A stretch of DNA of 7,790 bases. Origin: Rickettsiales bacterium. Its GTDB lineage: Bacteria; Pseudomonadota; Alphaproteobacteria; TMED127. Position numbers and translations under genes: made by a program. Shown piece after piece: positions 1-4,316 of the stretch; positions within the stretch are counted from its first letter, which is position 1; every line of letters begins with the position of its first letter. The stretch spans positions 1 through 7,790 of the forward strand of contig PALU01000052.1 in NCBI GenBank assembly GCA_002706585.1. Direction: 5' to 3'. The notes under the pieces are model-generated. The model was not told where the DNA came from. It did not search any database and worked only from the letters and a program-made list of their open reading frames with translations.

Positions 1-3
1 TGA

Positions 4-74
4 GCGGAAGGATAGAACTGCCCTACCTTCTCTAAGCTGGATGCCTAGCGGGTTTCTCTTAACCCCTCTTCCGC
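4..74 (-). ncRNA. tRNA-like cloverleaf (Gly-like acceptor, aberrant loops)
   Basis: Read on the minus strand this 71-nt segment has tRNA topology: a perfect 7-bp acceptor stem (GCGGAAG/CTTCCGC), 2 linker bases, a 5-bp D stem (GGGTT/AACCC) with a 6-nt loop, 1 linker base, a 5-bp anticodon stem (CTAGG/CTTAG) with a 7-nt loop CATCCAG, a 4-nt variable region and a 5-bp T stem (GGTAG/CTATC) with a 7-nt loop. The acceptor stem and a following T match bacterial tRNA-Gly, and the triplet in the anticodon position would be TCC (Gly). However, the T loop is GGCAGTT rather than TTCRANY, position 33 is A rather than U, and the D loop lacks GG. A promoter-like element lies about 50 nt upstream. It could be a divergent phage tRNA, a decayed tRNA, or a tRNA mimic. 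The geometry is seen directly; the function is inferred. The 3' end meets the window edge (TCA). Confidence 0.42.
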
Positions 75-126
75 AAATATTTTTAGTTCCTAGAGTACTT
101 CTCAATCAGAACTCAAACTTACTATA

Positions 127-157
127 CAAATATACGAAAAAAATTCCATATATCCAA
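127..157 (-). promoter_or_regulatory. Bacteroidota-type promoter, copy 1
   Basis: On the minus strand CCTTGG (TTG at 157-155) is followed by exactly 20 nt and then TATATTTG (134-127), a perfect match to the TAnnTTTG -7 box described for Flavobacteriia and Bacteroides. The -7 box is preceded by TTCG, as in the other two copies. Transcription would start near position 120 and run into the tRNA-like element at 74. The neighbouring sequence AAAATAATTGCT just upstream is shared with copy 2. Confidence 0.65.
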
Positions 158-159
158 GG

Positions 160-185
160 AAAAAAGCAATTATTTTTGCTTTTTT
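160..185 (-). terminator. Weak, possibly bidirectional terminator after the 46-aa gene
   Basis: The plus strand reads AAAAAAGCAA, a 6-nt loop, then TTGCTTTTTT: a 10-bp stem whose arms are an A-run and a T-run, so either strand gives a hairpin with a U-tract. It sits 2 nt beyond the stop of the 46-aa membrane-protein gene and directly upstream of promoter copy 1. Only two of the pairs are G-C, so strength is doubtful. Confidence 0.4.
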
Positions 186-186
186 T

Positions 187-327
187 TTAGCAAGGACATA
201 ATACCCACAATGCGAAGTACGTTATATAGAACAATAATGCAATAAAAAGGAAAGAACCTATAGCATCTAGCTCTGTATTATACTTCTTTTTGAACTTGGT
301 AAACCATTTATTAATCATATCAATCAT
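187..327 (-). CDS. 46-aa single-span membrane microprotein
   Basis: A short ORF begins at ATG (327) and stops at TAA (189-187). The 46 residues divide cleanly into a polar basic N-terminal part (residues 1-20, with lysines at 7, 11 and 13-15) and a hydrophobic helix of about 21 residues (23-43, GSFLFIALLFYITYFALW core), ending in Cys-Pro-Cys. The positive charge before the helix predicts an N-in, C-out inner-membrane orientation. A promoter-like element ends 9 nt before the ATG, so the message would be leaderless or nearly so unless codon 4 (also ATG, 318) is the start. No Shine-Dalgarno is present, as is usual in Bacteroidota. No family is recognised. Its placement next to a control region would suit a phage membrane peptide (lysis, superinfection exclusion or host takeover), but that is speculation. 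Confidence 0.6.
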   Translation of the reverse strand: MIDMINKWFTKFKKKYNTELDAIGSFLFIALLFYITYFALWVLCPC

Positions 328-336
328 ATTACAGTA

Positions 337-367
337 CTAATATACGAAATATTCCTGAGAAAACCAA
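337..367 (-). promoter_or_regulatory. Bacteroidota-type promoter, copy 2
   Basis: On the minus strand CCTTGG (TTG at 367-365) is followed by 20 nt and TATATTAG (344-337), again with TTCG just before the -7 box. It shares with copy 1 the upstream string AAAATAATTGCT. It lies immediately in front of the 46-aa membrane-protein gene and would place the start site within a few nucleotides of its ATG. Confidence 0.62.
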
Positions 368-389
368 GGAAATTAGCAATTATTTTCAT

Positions 390-442
390 TTGTAACACCT
401 ATATACCCTATATACACTGGTATTTGTAACACATTGTAACAC
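390..442. repeat. Three direct repeats TTGTAACAC
   Basis: The 9-mer TTGTAACAC occurs at 390-398, 424-432 and 434-442. The last two are spaced 10 bp, one helical turn, which would put bound protein on the same face. Between the first two lies the near-palindrome TATATACCCTATATA (400-414). They sit between promoter copies 3 and 2, in what would be the leader of copy 3. A regulator binding site or RNA structure is possible; no binding protein is identified. Confidence 0.5.
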
Positions 443-484
443 CAGCTCTTCCGCTAAGGTTTTCTGCACCCACCCAGCCACCCT

Positions 485-515
485 TAAAGATACGAAATTT
501 TTACCACATATCCAA
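485..515 (-). promoter_or_regulatory. Bacteroidota-type promoter, copy 3
   Basis: On the minus strand CCTTGG (TTG at 515-513) is followed by 20 nt and TATCTTTA (492-485), with the same TTCG before the -7 box. In this copy the upstream region carries the palindrome TGACAATTTGTCA (526-538) about 11 bp from the -33 box, a plausible operator or activator position. Downstream on the minus strand the transcript would carry a G-rich run and GCGGAAGAG (454-446), the same 9-mer that opens the tRNA-like element. Confidence 0.58.
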
Positions 516-525
516 GGAAAAAGTA

Positions 526-542
526 TGACAATTTGTCAGGCC
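526..542. repeat. Palindromic operator-like repeat, copy 1
   Basis: TGACAATTTGTCAGGCC contains the perfect odd palindrome TGACAA-T-TTGTCA. The identical 17 bp recurs at 618-634. Perfect dyad symmetry plus exact repetition next to promoter copy 3 points to a dimeric DNA-binding protein site. Confidence 0.6.
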
Positions 543-562
543 ACTACGAATTACGATATTCA

Positions 563-584
563 CAATAAAATATAGCTTTTATTG
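563..584. repeat. AT-rich inverted repeat between the two operator copies
   Basis: CAATAAAA, 6 nt (TATAGC), TTTTATTG: perfect 8-bp arms. It lies midway between the two copies of the 17-bp palindromic repeat. There is no U-tract next to it, so a terminator is unlikely; a protein site or a melting element is possible. Confidence 0.5.
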
Positions 585-617
585 AAAAATCCGATATATT
601 ATTTGGTTGTATTCGGG

Positions 618-634
618 TGACAATTTGTCAGGCC
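618..634. repeat. Palindromic operator-like repeat, copy 2
   Basis: An exact second copy of TGACAATTTGTCAGGCC, 92 bp from the first and in the same orientation. No promoter of the three-copy type lies beside this one, so it may act at a distance (looping) or serve another role. Confidence 0.6.
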
Positions 635-671
635 TATAGGAAAGGGGCTAAAACCCTATAAAAATTGGCTT

Positions 672-707
672 AGAAAAAAATAATCTCTAGCGATGAAGGG
701 GCTAGAG
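672..707 (-). terminator. Intrinsic terminator
   Basis: On the minus strand a perfect 7-bp stem CTCTAGC/GCTAGAG with a 9-nt loop (707-685) is followed by ATTATTTTTTT. The stem and U-run fit rho-independent termination of a minus-strand transcript. No convincing gene lies between it and the next terminator upstream (934-960), so it either ends a small RNA or backs up that terminator. Confidence 0.6.
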
Positions 708-758
708 CGCTACAAATATAGTGATATATGTGGGATGGGGTGGTAGAAAGTGGGAAAT

Positions 759-780
759 GTATCACAATTTATTATGATAC
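759..780. repeat. 22-bp inverted repeat
   Basis: GTATCA, 10 nt, TGATAC, with further partial symmetry inside. This is an operator-like dyad in the gene-free region between two minus-strand terminators. It has no U-tract. Confidence 0.4.
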
Positions 781-933
781 AACGCTCATTGTAGAAGTTC
801 ATAAGAAGTAGTACCTACCCTAAGCCGCTTATGTAGTTGATTTAGAGGGTATTGGAGGGTTAATTATGACCATATGTAATATTGGGGTACGGATACACTT
901 TTCCAGCCCTTAAAACTCCTCTATTTTAGGCAT

Positions 934-960
934 AAAAAAACCCCACTTTATCAGTTGGGG
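934..960 (-). terminator. Intrinsic terminator of the 131-aa gene unit
   Basis: On the minus strand CCCC(A)ACT-GATAA-AGTGGGG (960-941) forms a stem with one bulged A, followed by seven T residues. It lies 60 nt past the stop of the 131-aa gene, where the transcript should end. Confidence 0.75.
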
Positions 961-1020
961 AGTAGGGGGAGTATTGGGTGATTCTAGCTCTTTTTATTTC
1001 TGCTTATTCTATATAGGTAT

Positions 1021-1416
1021 TTACTTCTTTATAGGGGGGTTTACTATACTATGTGCTTGGTCTAACATTATCTGTATTTCCTCTCCTATGTATATATCTA
1101 CTATAATATTCTGAAGTACCGAACATTTCTCATATTGTTCTCTCATACTAAGGGTGTCGATTGTCTTTTGAATCCTTTCCATTGGAATGAGATTAGTTAT
1201 GGTTTTTGTTCGTATCTTACCTTCTTTCCACTTCTCATACATCCACTCAAAGCTTCTTATCTCCGCATAGAAGAATTGTTCAATTATTTCCTTATTGGCA
1301 TATAAGGGAATATCTTCCCACTTTTCATCGTCGTTATACCCTTCATCAAAATCCATTACTTCTTTTAAGATTGTTAAACAACCAATTTCGAGCTTCATTT
1401 GATTCCTTACTCTCAT
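1021..1416 (-). CDS. 131-aa acidic protein of unknown function
   Basis: No family is recognised. The protein is rich in Glu, Asp, Lys and aromatic residues (EKWEDIPLY, SFEWMYEKWKEGK), with no signal peptide or membrane segment. Residues about 92-105 (REQYEKCSVLQNII) resemble the short helical UVR-type motif seen in UvrB and in many small phage proteins; this likeness is weak and by eye. The start is uncertain. A TTG at 1437 opens the frame, ATG 1416 has AAGGAG 10 nt upstream and is used here, and ATG 1398 and ATG 1356 are later options. ATG 1356 would reduce the overlap with the 53-aa ORF upstream to 11 nt, like the other junctions in this window. A strong terminator follows. It is probably a genuine gene given its length, terminator and strand. 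Confidence 0.7.
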   Translation of the reverse strand: MRVRNQMKLEIGCLTILKEVMDFDEGYNDDEKWEDIPLYANKEIIEQFFYAEIRSFEWMYEKWKEGKIRTKTITNLIPMERIQKTIDTLSMREQYEKCSVLQNIIVDIYIGEEIQIMLDQAHSIVNPPIKK

Positions 1417-1507
1417 TACATCCACACTCCTTATCAACGCTATCGCTACACTTACATTTGCGATTCTTATTTAGCCTTTGCTCTCTTATGTTTATACTAT
1501 AACTCAT
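1346..1507 (-). CDS. 53-aa Cys-containing small protein, overlapping the next gene
   Basis: An ORF from ATG 1507 to TGA 1348-1346 encodes 53 hydrophilic, basic residues, with a cysteine cluster at residues 18-30 (CKCSDSVDKECGC, two CxC pairs) that could bind a metal such as zinc. It lies in the otherwise empty stretch after the upstream operon's terminator and overlaps the 131-aa frame by 71 nt if that gene starts at 1416, or by 11 nt if it starts at 1356. Either this is a small gene translationally coupled to the next, or it is a chance frame. No homologous family is recognised, and no good match to the three-copy promoter precedes it. Confidence 0.38.
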   Translation of the reverse strand: MSYSINIREQRLNKNRKCKCSDSVDKECGCNESKESNEARNWLFNNLKRSNGF

Positions 1508-1552
1508 ATATTAATAAATATTACCAATTGTCTATTCCGTACCAATACTATC

Positions 1553-1590
1553 AAAAAAAATTAGTCTCCGACTCCATCCCCACCGATGGA
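1553..1590 (-). terminator. Probable terminator of the glycan-cassette operon
   Basis: Twelve nt past the stop of the 62-aa gene the minus strand has TCCATC-GGTGGG-GATGGA (1590-1573). A small overlapping hairpin AGTC-GGA-GACT (1573-1563) follows, then AA and eight T residues. The two stems compete for bases; the small one sits directly next to the U-run, so the exact hairpin is uncertain, but the end of the operon is a fitting place. Confidence 0.5.
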
Positions 1591-1601
1591 TGTAATGGGG
1601 G

Positions 1602-1790
1602 TTAGTTGCCATATTCCTCGTAACTATCTTCTATAGTTGTTTTCTTTTTAGTAGGAAATGAATCAATGCCATCCTCATATCCATCCTCATCACTTATTGT
1701 TAATCCCTCATCATCATCGGTTGGGGATTCCGTATTCCACTCTTCGTTGAAATATACATGCACAATTTCTTTCTTCTTTATTTTAACCAT
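1602..1790 (-). CDS. 62-aa acidic hypothetical protein
   Basis: This is the last gene of the operon. It has a basic start (MVKIKKKEIVH) followed by a strongly acidic, low-complexity body (TDDDEGLTISDEDGYEDG, then EDSYEEYGN at the end). There is no membrane segment and no recognised domain; it is likely partly disordered. Its ATG lies inside the end of the 54-aa gene (13-nt overlap), which suggests translational coupling and supports the start. A probable terminator follows. Small acidic proteins of this kind are common in phages and some mimic DNA or bind host proteins, but nothing here shows a role. Confidence 0.6.
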   Translation of the reverse strand: MVKIKKKEIVHVYFNEEWNTESPTDDDEGLTISDEDGYEDGIDSFPTKKKTTIEDSYEEYGN

Positions 1791-1942
1791 TGTATTAGTA
1801 TGTTTATTGATATTAGTATATTTGTTATAACCCCTTGCAATATTAGTATTGTTCTAAACCTAGCTACCGCATCTGCTTCTCTATTTGTCTGTCCTGTCTT
1901 TTCACCGAGCGCTTGAGCCCATAATCTCCAAAGTCTTTTCAT
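1778..1942 (-). CDS. 54-aa phage-type small membrane protein (MKRLWRLWA family)
   Basis: The protein begins MKRLWRLWAQALGEKTGQTN, an amphipathic basic/Trp-rich start, then READAVARFR, and ends in a hydrophobic helix of about 22 residues (30-52). From memory, small proteins opening with MKRLW(R/K)LWAxALGEK and ending in one membrane helix recur in uncultured marine phage genomes, always without known function; a database search should confirm this. The start lies 1 nt after the stop of the SGNH-like gene and the end overlaps the 62-aa gene by 13 nt, so the gene exactly fills the gap between them. The predicted topology is N-in with the Trp-rich segment lying along the membrane. A membrane-associated role is inferred. 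Confidence 0.78.
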   Translation of the reverse strand: MKRLWRLWAQALGEKTGQTNREADAVARFRTILILQGVITNILISINILIQWLK

Positions 1943-1943
1943 T

Positions 1944-2840
1944 TTAAATTAGTTTTTCCCTACCACCATCTAGTGGCCATTCTGATTCAATTTTATTATT
2001 AGTCCAATTATATGTGTATCTACTATGTTGTAGTAGAGGTATTATGAATTCATCTTTTGGTACACATTTTCCTGTTGAAGCTCTATTGTGCCAATCCAAC
2101 ACTATAGAATCATATTTATCACCAAAATCAAAATTATCTTTAACGAACTCCAAATGTTCTGTTATTAACCAATGACCATCCCACACAGTCTTACCAGTAT
2201 TTGTTTTAAATTTATAATGTGCACCACTGGAAAACCATTGTAAAGGTTTATAGGGATGTAATCTTTTGTGGATTTCATTTGGATACCAATTTTTTATTCC
2301 TATATGGTCTAATGTATTACTTGGATATCCTCCATCTAATGTACTATTAAATAATCTATTCACAAACGATGGTTCATCACCATCCAGAGTTGGTCTAAGT
2401 GCTGTCATTATTTTAAACTTACACTTTCTATTACTCAATCTTTCTTTCATATTATCTATAGTGACTAATGTAGATAATAATTGATGATTTACTGAAAGAG
2501 TTTTTTGAAACTCTTTTGTAAACCAGTCTGGTCCTTTTTGAAATCCCTTTTCTTCTATTGGTTTTAATCCCCTCACCCACTCTTCAATCATTCCACTATT
2601 ATTGGTTGCATTTATAACCAAATCCATTCTCTGTTCCTCTGATAATAAAACAACCACCATATCATCTTCTGTTAAGTCAAAATTATCTAATACTCCATTT
2701 AACTGAACCATATGGTGAAAATGACCTGTACCCGATTCACCAAAGTTGTAAAGCTGATTGTAAGACAGACCTAATATATCTGCCCAAGTGGGGTATTGAT
2801 GTGAGGTGTGAGAACATCCAAAAGTGAATAATCGTTTCAT
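1944..2840 (-). CDS. SGNH-hydrolase-like protein (first copy, 298 aa)
   Basis: A block I-like motif, FTFGCSHT, lies at residues 5-12 with Ser10 as the expected nucleophile (Cys replaces the usual Asp before it). NFGESGTG at 32-39 resembles the block II glycine region, a hydrophobic strand MVVVLLS (61-67) follows, and WDGHWLITEH at 220-229 offers a possible Asp221/His223/His229 catalytic pair. Length and motif spacing resemble the SGNH-like proteins found in phage genomes. SGNH enzymes hydrolyse or transfer ester-linked acyl groups, often acetyl on glycans. The substrate is unknown; the surrounding glycosyltransferase genes make a glycan substrate plausible. There is no signal peptide, so it probably acts in the cytoplasm or on the virion. 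The ATG overlaps the upstream stop by 1 nt (TAATG). Confidence 0.68.
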   Translation of the reverse strand: MKRLFTFGCSHTSHQYPTWADILGLSYNQLYNFGESGTGHFHHMVQLNGVLDNFDLTEDDMVVVLLSEEQRMDLVINATNNSGMIEEWVRGLKPIEEKGFQKGPDWFTKEFQKTLSVNHQLLSTLVTIDNMKERLSNRKCKFKIMTALRPTLDGDEPSFVNRLFNSTLDGGYPSNTLDHIGIKNWYPNEIHKRLHPYKPLQWFSSGAHYKFKTNTGKTVWDGHWLITEHLEFVKDNFDFGDKYDSIVLDWHNRASTGKCVPKDEFIIPLLQHSRYTYNWTNNKIESEWPLDGGREKLI

Positions 2841-3430
2841 TAGAATCCTAAATCTCTTCGTATATCTTTTTTAACAACACCTAAGTATTGTTTTCTTTTT
2901 TTATCTGTTACAAATGGTACTGACCAGAATTGTTTAGTTTTTCTCCATCTACTCAAGCTCCATCCAAATACAAATGTATATACTCCCATCACCAATCTTA
3001 GTTTCACCGAATTTAGATATAGTGTAACTACGGGTAACATTGGAGCTCCATGTGTTATGTATGTTCTAACCTTTTTATCACTAAGAAATGGTTTAGGATA
3101 TGCGTATAGTTTAGTGAAGTTAACAAATTTATATGCAAATCCTGGTGTGAATACCTCATCAAAAAAAGTTTCCATTTTGGGAACTAATCTAAACCACCAT
3201 ACAGGTGATATAAAATAGATATGAGTTGACCAAGTTACCAAGTCCTGATATTCTTGTATCAATTCTGTTTTGTTTCTATGTAGTTTATCCTCATACAAAT
3301 CAATAACTCTATATTGTTGTTTGTGTTTTCTTACCTCTCTTAATACCGTCTTAAAAATACCATTATAACAAAATGATTTCTTATTTGGGTGTCCTATGAT
3401 TATTAAATGTTTTTGTTTACTTCTTCTCAC
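2840..3430 (-). CDS. NAD(P)H:quinone oxidoreductase-like flavoprotein (Flavodoxin_2 fold)
   Basis: The family hallmarks are in order. The first strand and phosphate loop are IIIGHPNKKSF (10-20). SPVWWFRLVPKMETFFDEVF (75-94) matches the conserved P-x-W-W/Y-F...PK...D-x-V-F block that contacts FMN/FAD. GFAYKF (97-102) follows, and VRTYITHGAP (121-130) is the T-x-G-A/G strand. Members (NQO1, MdaB and KefF relatives) bind a flavin and transfer two electrons from NAD(P)H to quinones or other acceptors, usually as soluble dimers. At 196 residues it is of normal size. The start is GTG (3430), overlapping the stop of the 55-aa gene (GTGA). A redox flavoprotein inside a glycan-type phage cassette is unexpected, and no neighbour names its substrate. 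Confidence 0.82.
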   Translation of the reverse strand: MRRSKQKHLIIIGHPNKKSFCYNGIFKTVLREVRKHKQQYRVIDLYEDKLHRNKTELIQEYQDLVTWSTHIYFISPVWWFRLVPKMETFFDEVFTPGFAYKFVNFTKLYAYPKPFLSDKKVRTYITHGAPMLPVVTLYLNSVKLRLVMGVYTFVFGWSLSRWRKTKQFWSVPFVTDKKRKQYLGVVKKDIRRDLGF

Positions 3431-3594
3431 TTCTTTTTAACTTTGGGAATCCAATTTATTACTTTTTCTAATTTTGTTTCGAATTGTTCTATTATTGATT
3501 TCCTACCACCACCGAATTTTTCTTTCTCTTTATTAATCAAATATGTTAAATCCTCTATTATTCTTTTTTGCCTCTTTTTTTGTTTTGGTGTCAT
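3427..3594 (-). CDS. 55-aa basic hypothetical protein
   Basis: The ATG at 3594 shares ATGA with the methyltransferase stop, and the TGA at 3429-3427 overlaps the GTG start of the flavoprotein gene. The frame therefore fills the 160-nt gap exactly, with coupling at both ends, which is the main reason to call it. The product is lysine/arginine-rich (MTPKQKKRQKR start, KVKKK end) and predicted helical, with a Gly-Gly-Gly turn at 28-30. There are no membrane segments, cysteines or recognised motifs. The net positive charge would suit nucleic-acid or acidic-partner binding, but that is only an inference. Confidence 0.68.
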   Translation of the reverse strand: MTPKQKKRQKRIIEDLTYLINKEKEKFGGGRKSIIEQFETKLEKVINWIPKVKKK

Positions 3595-4316
3595 ATATTA
3601 CTTTTTTTTATTTTAAACGATATATCTGTAGTTTCTAATCCTACTATACTTTTATTATATTTCTTTTGGAATTCTTTTACTGCTTTTTTTACATCTTTTG
3701 TATTGTAATCATCACCAGCAATCATTCCACCTTTTTTTATCTTTGGCCAAAATGTTTCTAATTCTTTTAATATGTACTCATAATCATGACAAGCATCACA
3801 CCAAACGAAATCTAAGGTTTCATCATTATACAATCTAGCTGCATATTGTGTATCACAAGTTATAAAATTTACAAAATCTTCTAATCCTAATATTCGTACT
3901 GGATGTTTGGTTACATCAATTGGTGATAAAGTTACACCTCCTGCATCTTTTACTATCTTATTTAGCCATTCTATATATTGGTGAAATGAAGGTGGAATTC
4001 CACTTTGAGTTTTTTCATCCCAATCATCTCTATTACTCATTATATGCATTGGTAGCCAAAATAAATCAATTGAGTCAAATGTGATATTATCTATTTCATA
4101 CTCATTTATCAAAGATGCCATTCTACAAGCTGATTGTCCTAAGAAAGTACCCAATTCCACAACGTGATATTTTTCATCTCTTTTTGTGACTTGGTCTAAA
4201 CTTATTGTGCTGATAATATCTTCAAATATAAACTCAGCTTCATTTATAAAACCAGGTACATCTTTGTAAGATTTCATCTCACCTCTGTAATCCTTTTCAT
4301 ACCATTTTTTATCCAT
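3591..4316 (-). CDS. Class I SAM-dependent methyltransferase (Methyltransf_24-like)
   Basis: The Rossmann-fold methyltransferase motifs are clear. Motif I VVELGTFLGQSA (52-63) binds SAM, and DSIDLF (81-86) supplies the acidic residue at the end of strand 2. DFVWCDACHDYEY (169-181) matches the D-x-x-H-x-Y motif typical of Methyltransf_24 and TylF/CmcI-like enzymes. GGMIAGDDYNTKDV (196-209) is the following strand with the acidic GDD that in this family can hold a metal. Such enzymes commonly O-methylate sugars or small metabolites. Between glycosyltransferase and SGNH-like genes, methylation of a sugar is the likeliest job, not proven. The 241 residues are full length for the family. The start overlaps the upstream stop by 8 nt, and the end shares ATGA with the 55-aa gene. 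Confidence 0.83.
   Translation of the reverse strand: MDKKWYEKDYRGEMKSYKDVPGFINEAEFIFEDIISTISLDQVTKRDEKYHVVELGTFLGQSACRMASLINEYEIDNITFDSIDLFWLPMHIMSNRDDWDEKTQSGIPPSFHQYIEWLNKIVKDAGGVTLSPIDVTKHPVRILGLEDFVNFITCDTQYAARLYNDETLDFVWCDACHDYEYILKELETFWPKIKKGGMIAGDDYNTKDVKKAVKEFQKKYNKSIVGLETTDISFKIKKSNI

Larger units (their letters stand above)
391..933. other. Structured non-coding control region
   Basis: No ORF longer than about 30 codons is credible here on either strand. What is present: one promoter copy (485-515), the TGACAATTTGTCAGGCC repeat twice, inverted repeats at 563-584, 635-660 and 759-780, a terminator-like hairpin at 685-707, a repeated 9-mer AAGGGGCTA (642-650 and 696-704) and a G-rich minus-strand stretch at 467-483. 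The density of symmetric elements suggests regulatory or replication-control DNA. No DnaA-box array or recognised origin is visible. Confidence 0.5.

Noticed and set aside
324..389. 21-codon minus-strand ORF (MKIIANFLGFL...) whose stop overlaps the 46-aa gene start as ATGA
   Set aside because: Its body is promoter copy 2. The same peptide-like string appears at promoter copy 1 without an ATG, so the resemblance comes from the repeated promoter, not from coding.
467..483. G-rich minus-strand run (GGGTGGCTGGGTGGGTG) as a G-quadruplex
   Set aside because: Only three GGG tracts plus a GG, so at best a two-layer structure. Noted as a property of the region but not called as a feature.
710..802. 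30-codon minus-strand ORF (MNFYNERCIII...) ending just before the terminator at 672-707
   Set aside because: No start signal or promoter is visible, the composition is not protein-like, and it is antisense to another equally short frame. More likely non-coding.
728..811. 27-codon plus-strand ORF (MWDGVVESGKC...)
   Set aside because: The composition is plausible, but it would be the only plus-strand gene, has no promoter, terminator or coupling, and covers an inverted repeat (759-780). Too short to support.
1206..1605. Plus-strand frames across 1206-1605
   Set aside because: Antisense to the minus-strand 131-aa and 53-aa frames and the terminator; low-complexity Ser/His/Leu/Tyr composition typical of shadow frames.
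1793..1848. Three TATTAGTA repeats as a regulatory array upstream of the 62-aa gene
   Set aside because: They lie within the coding sequence of the 54-aa membrane protein, where repeated hydrophobic codons (ATA CTA ATA) explain them.
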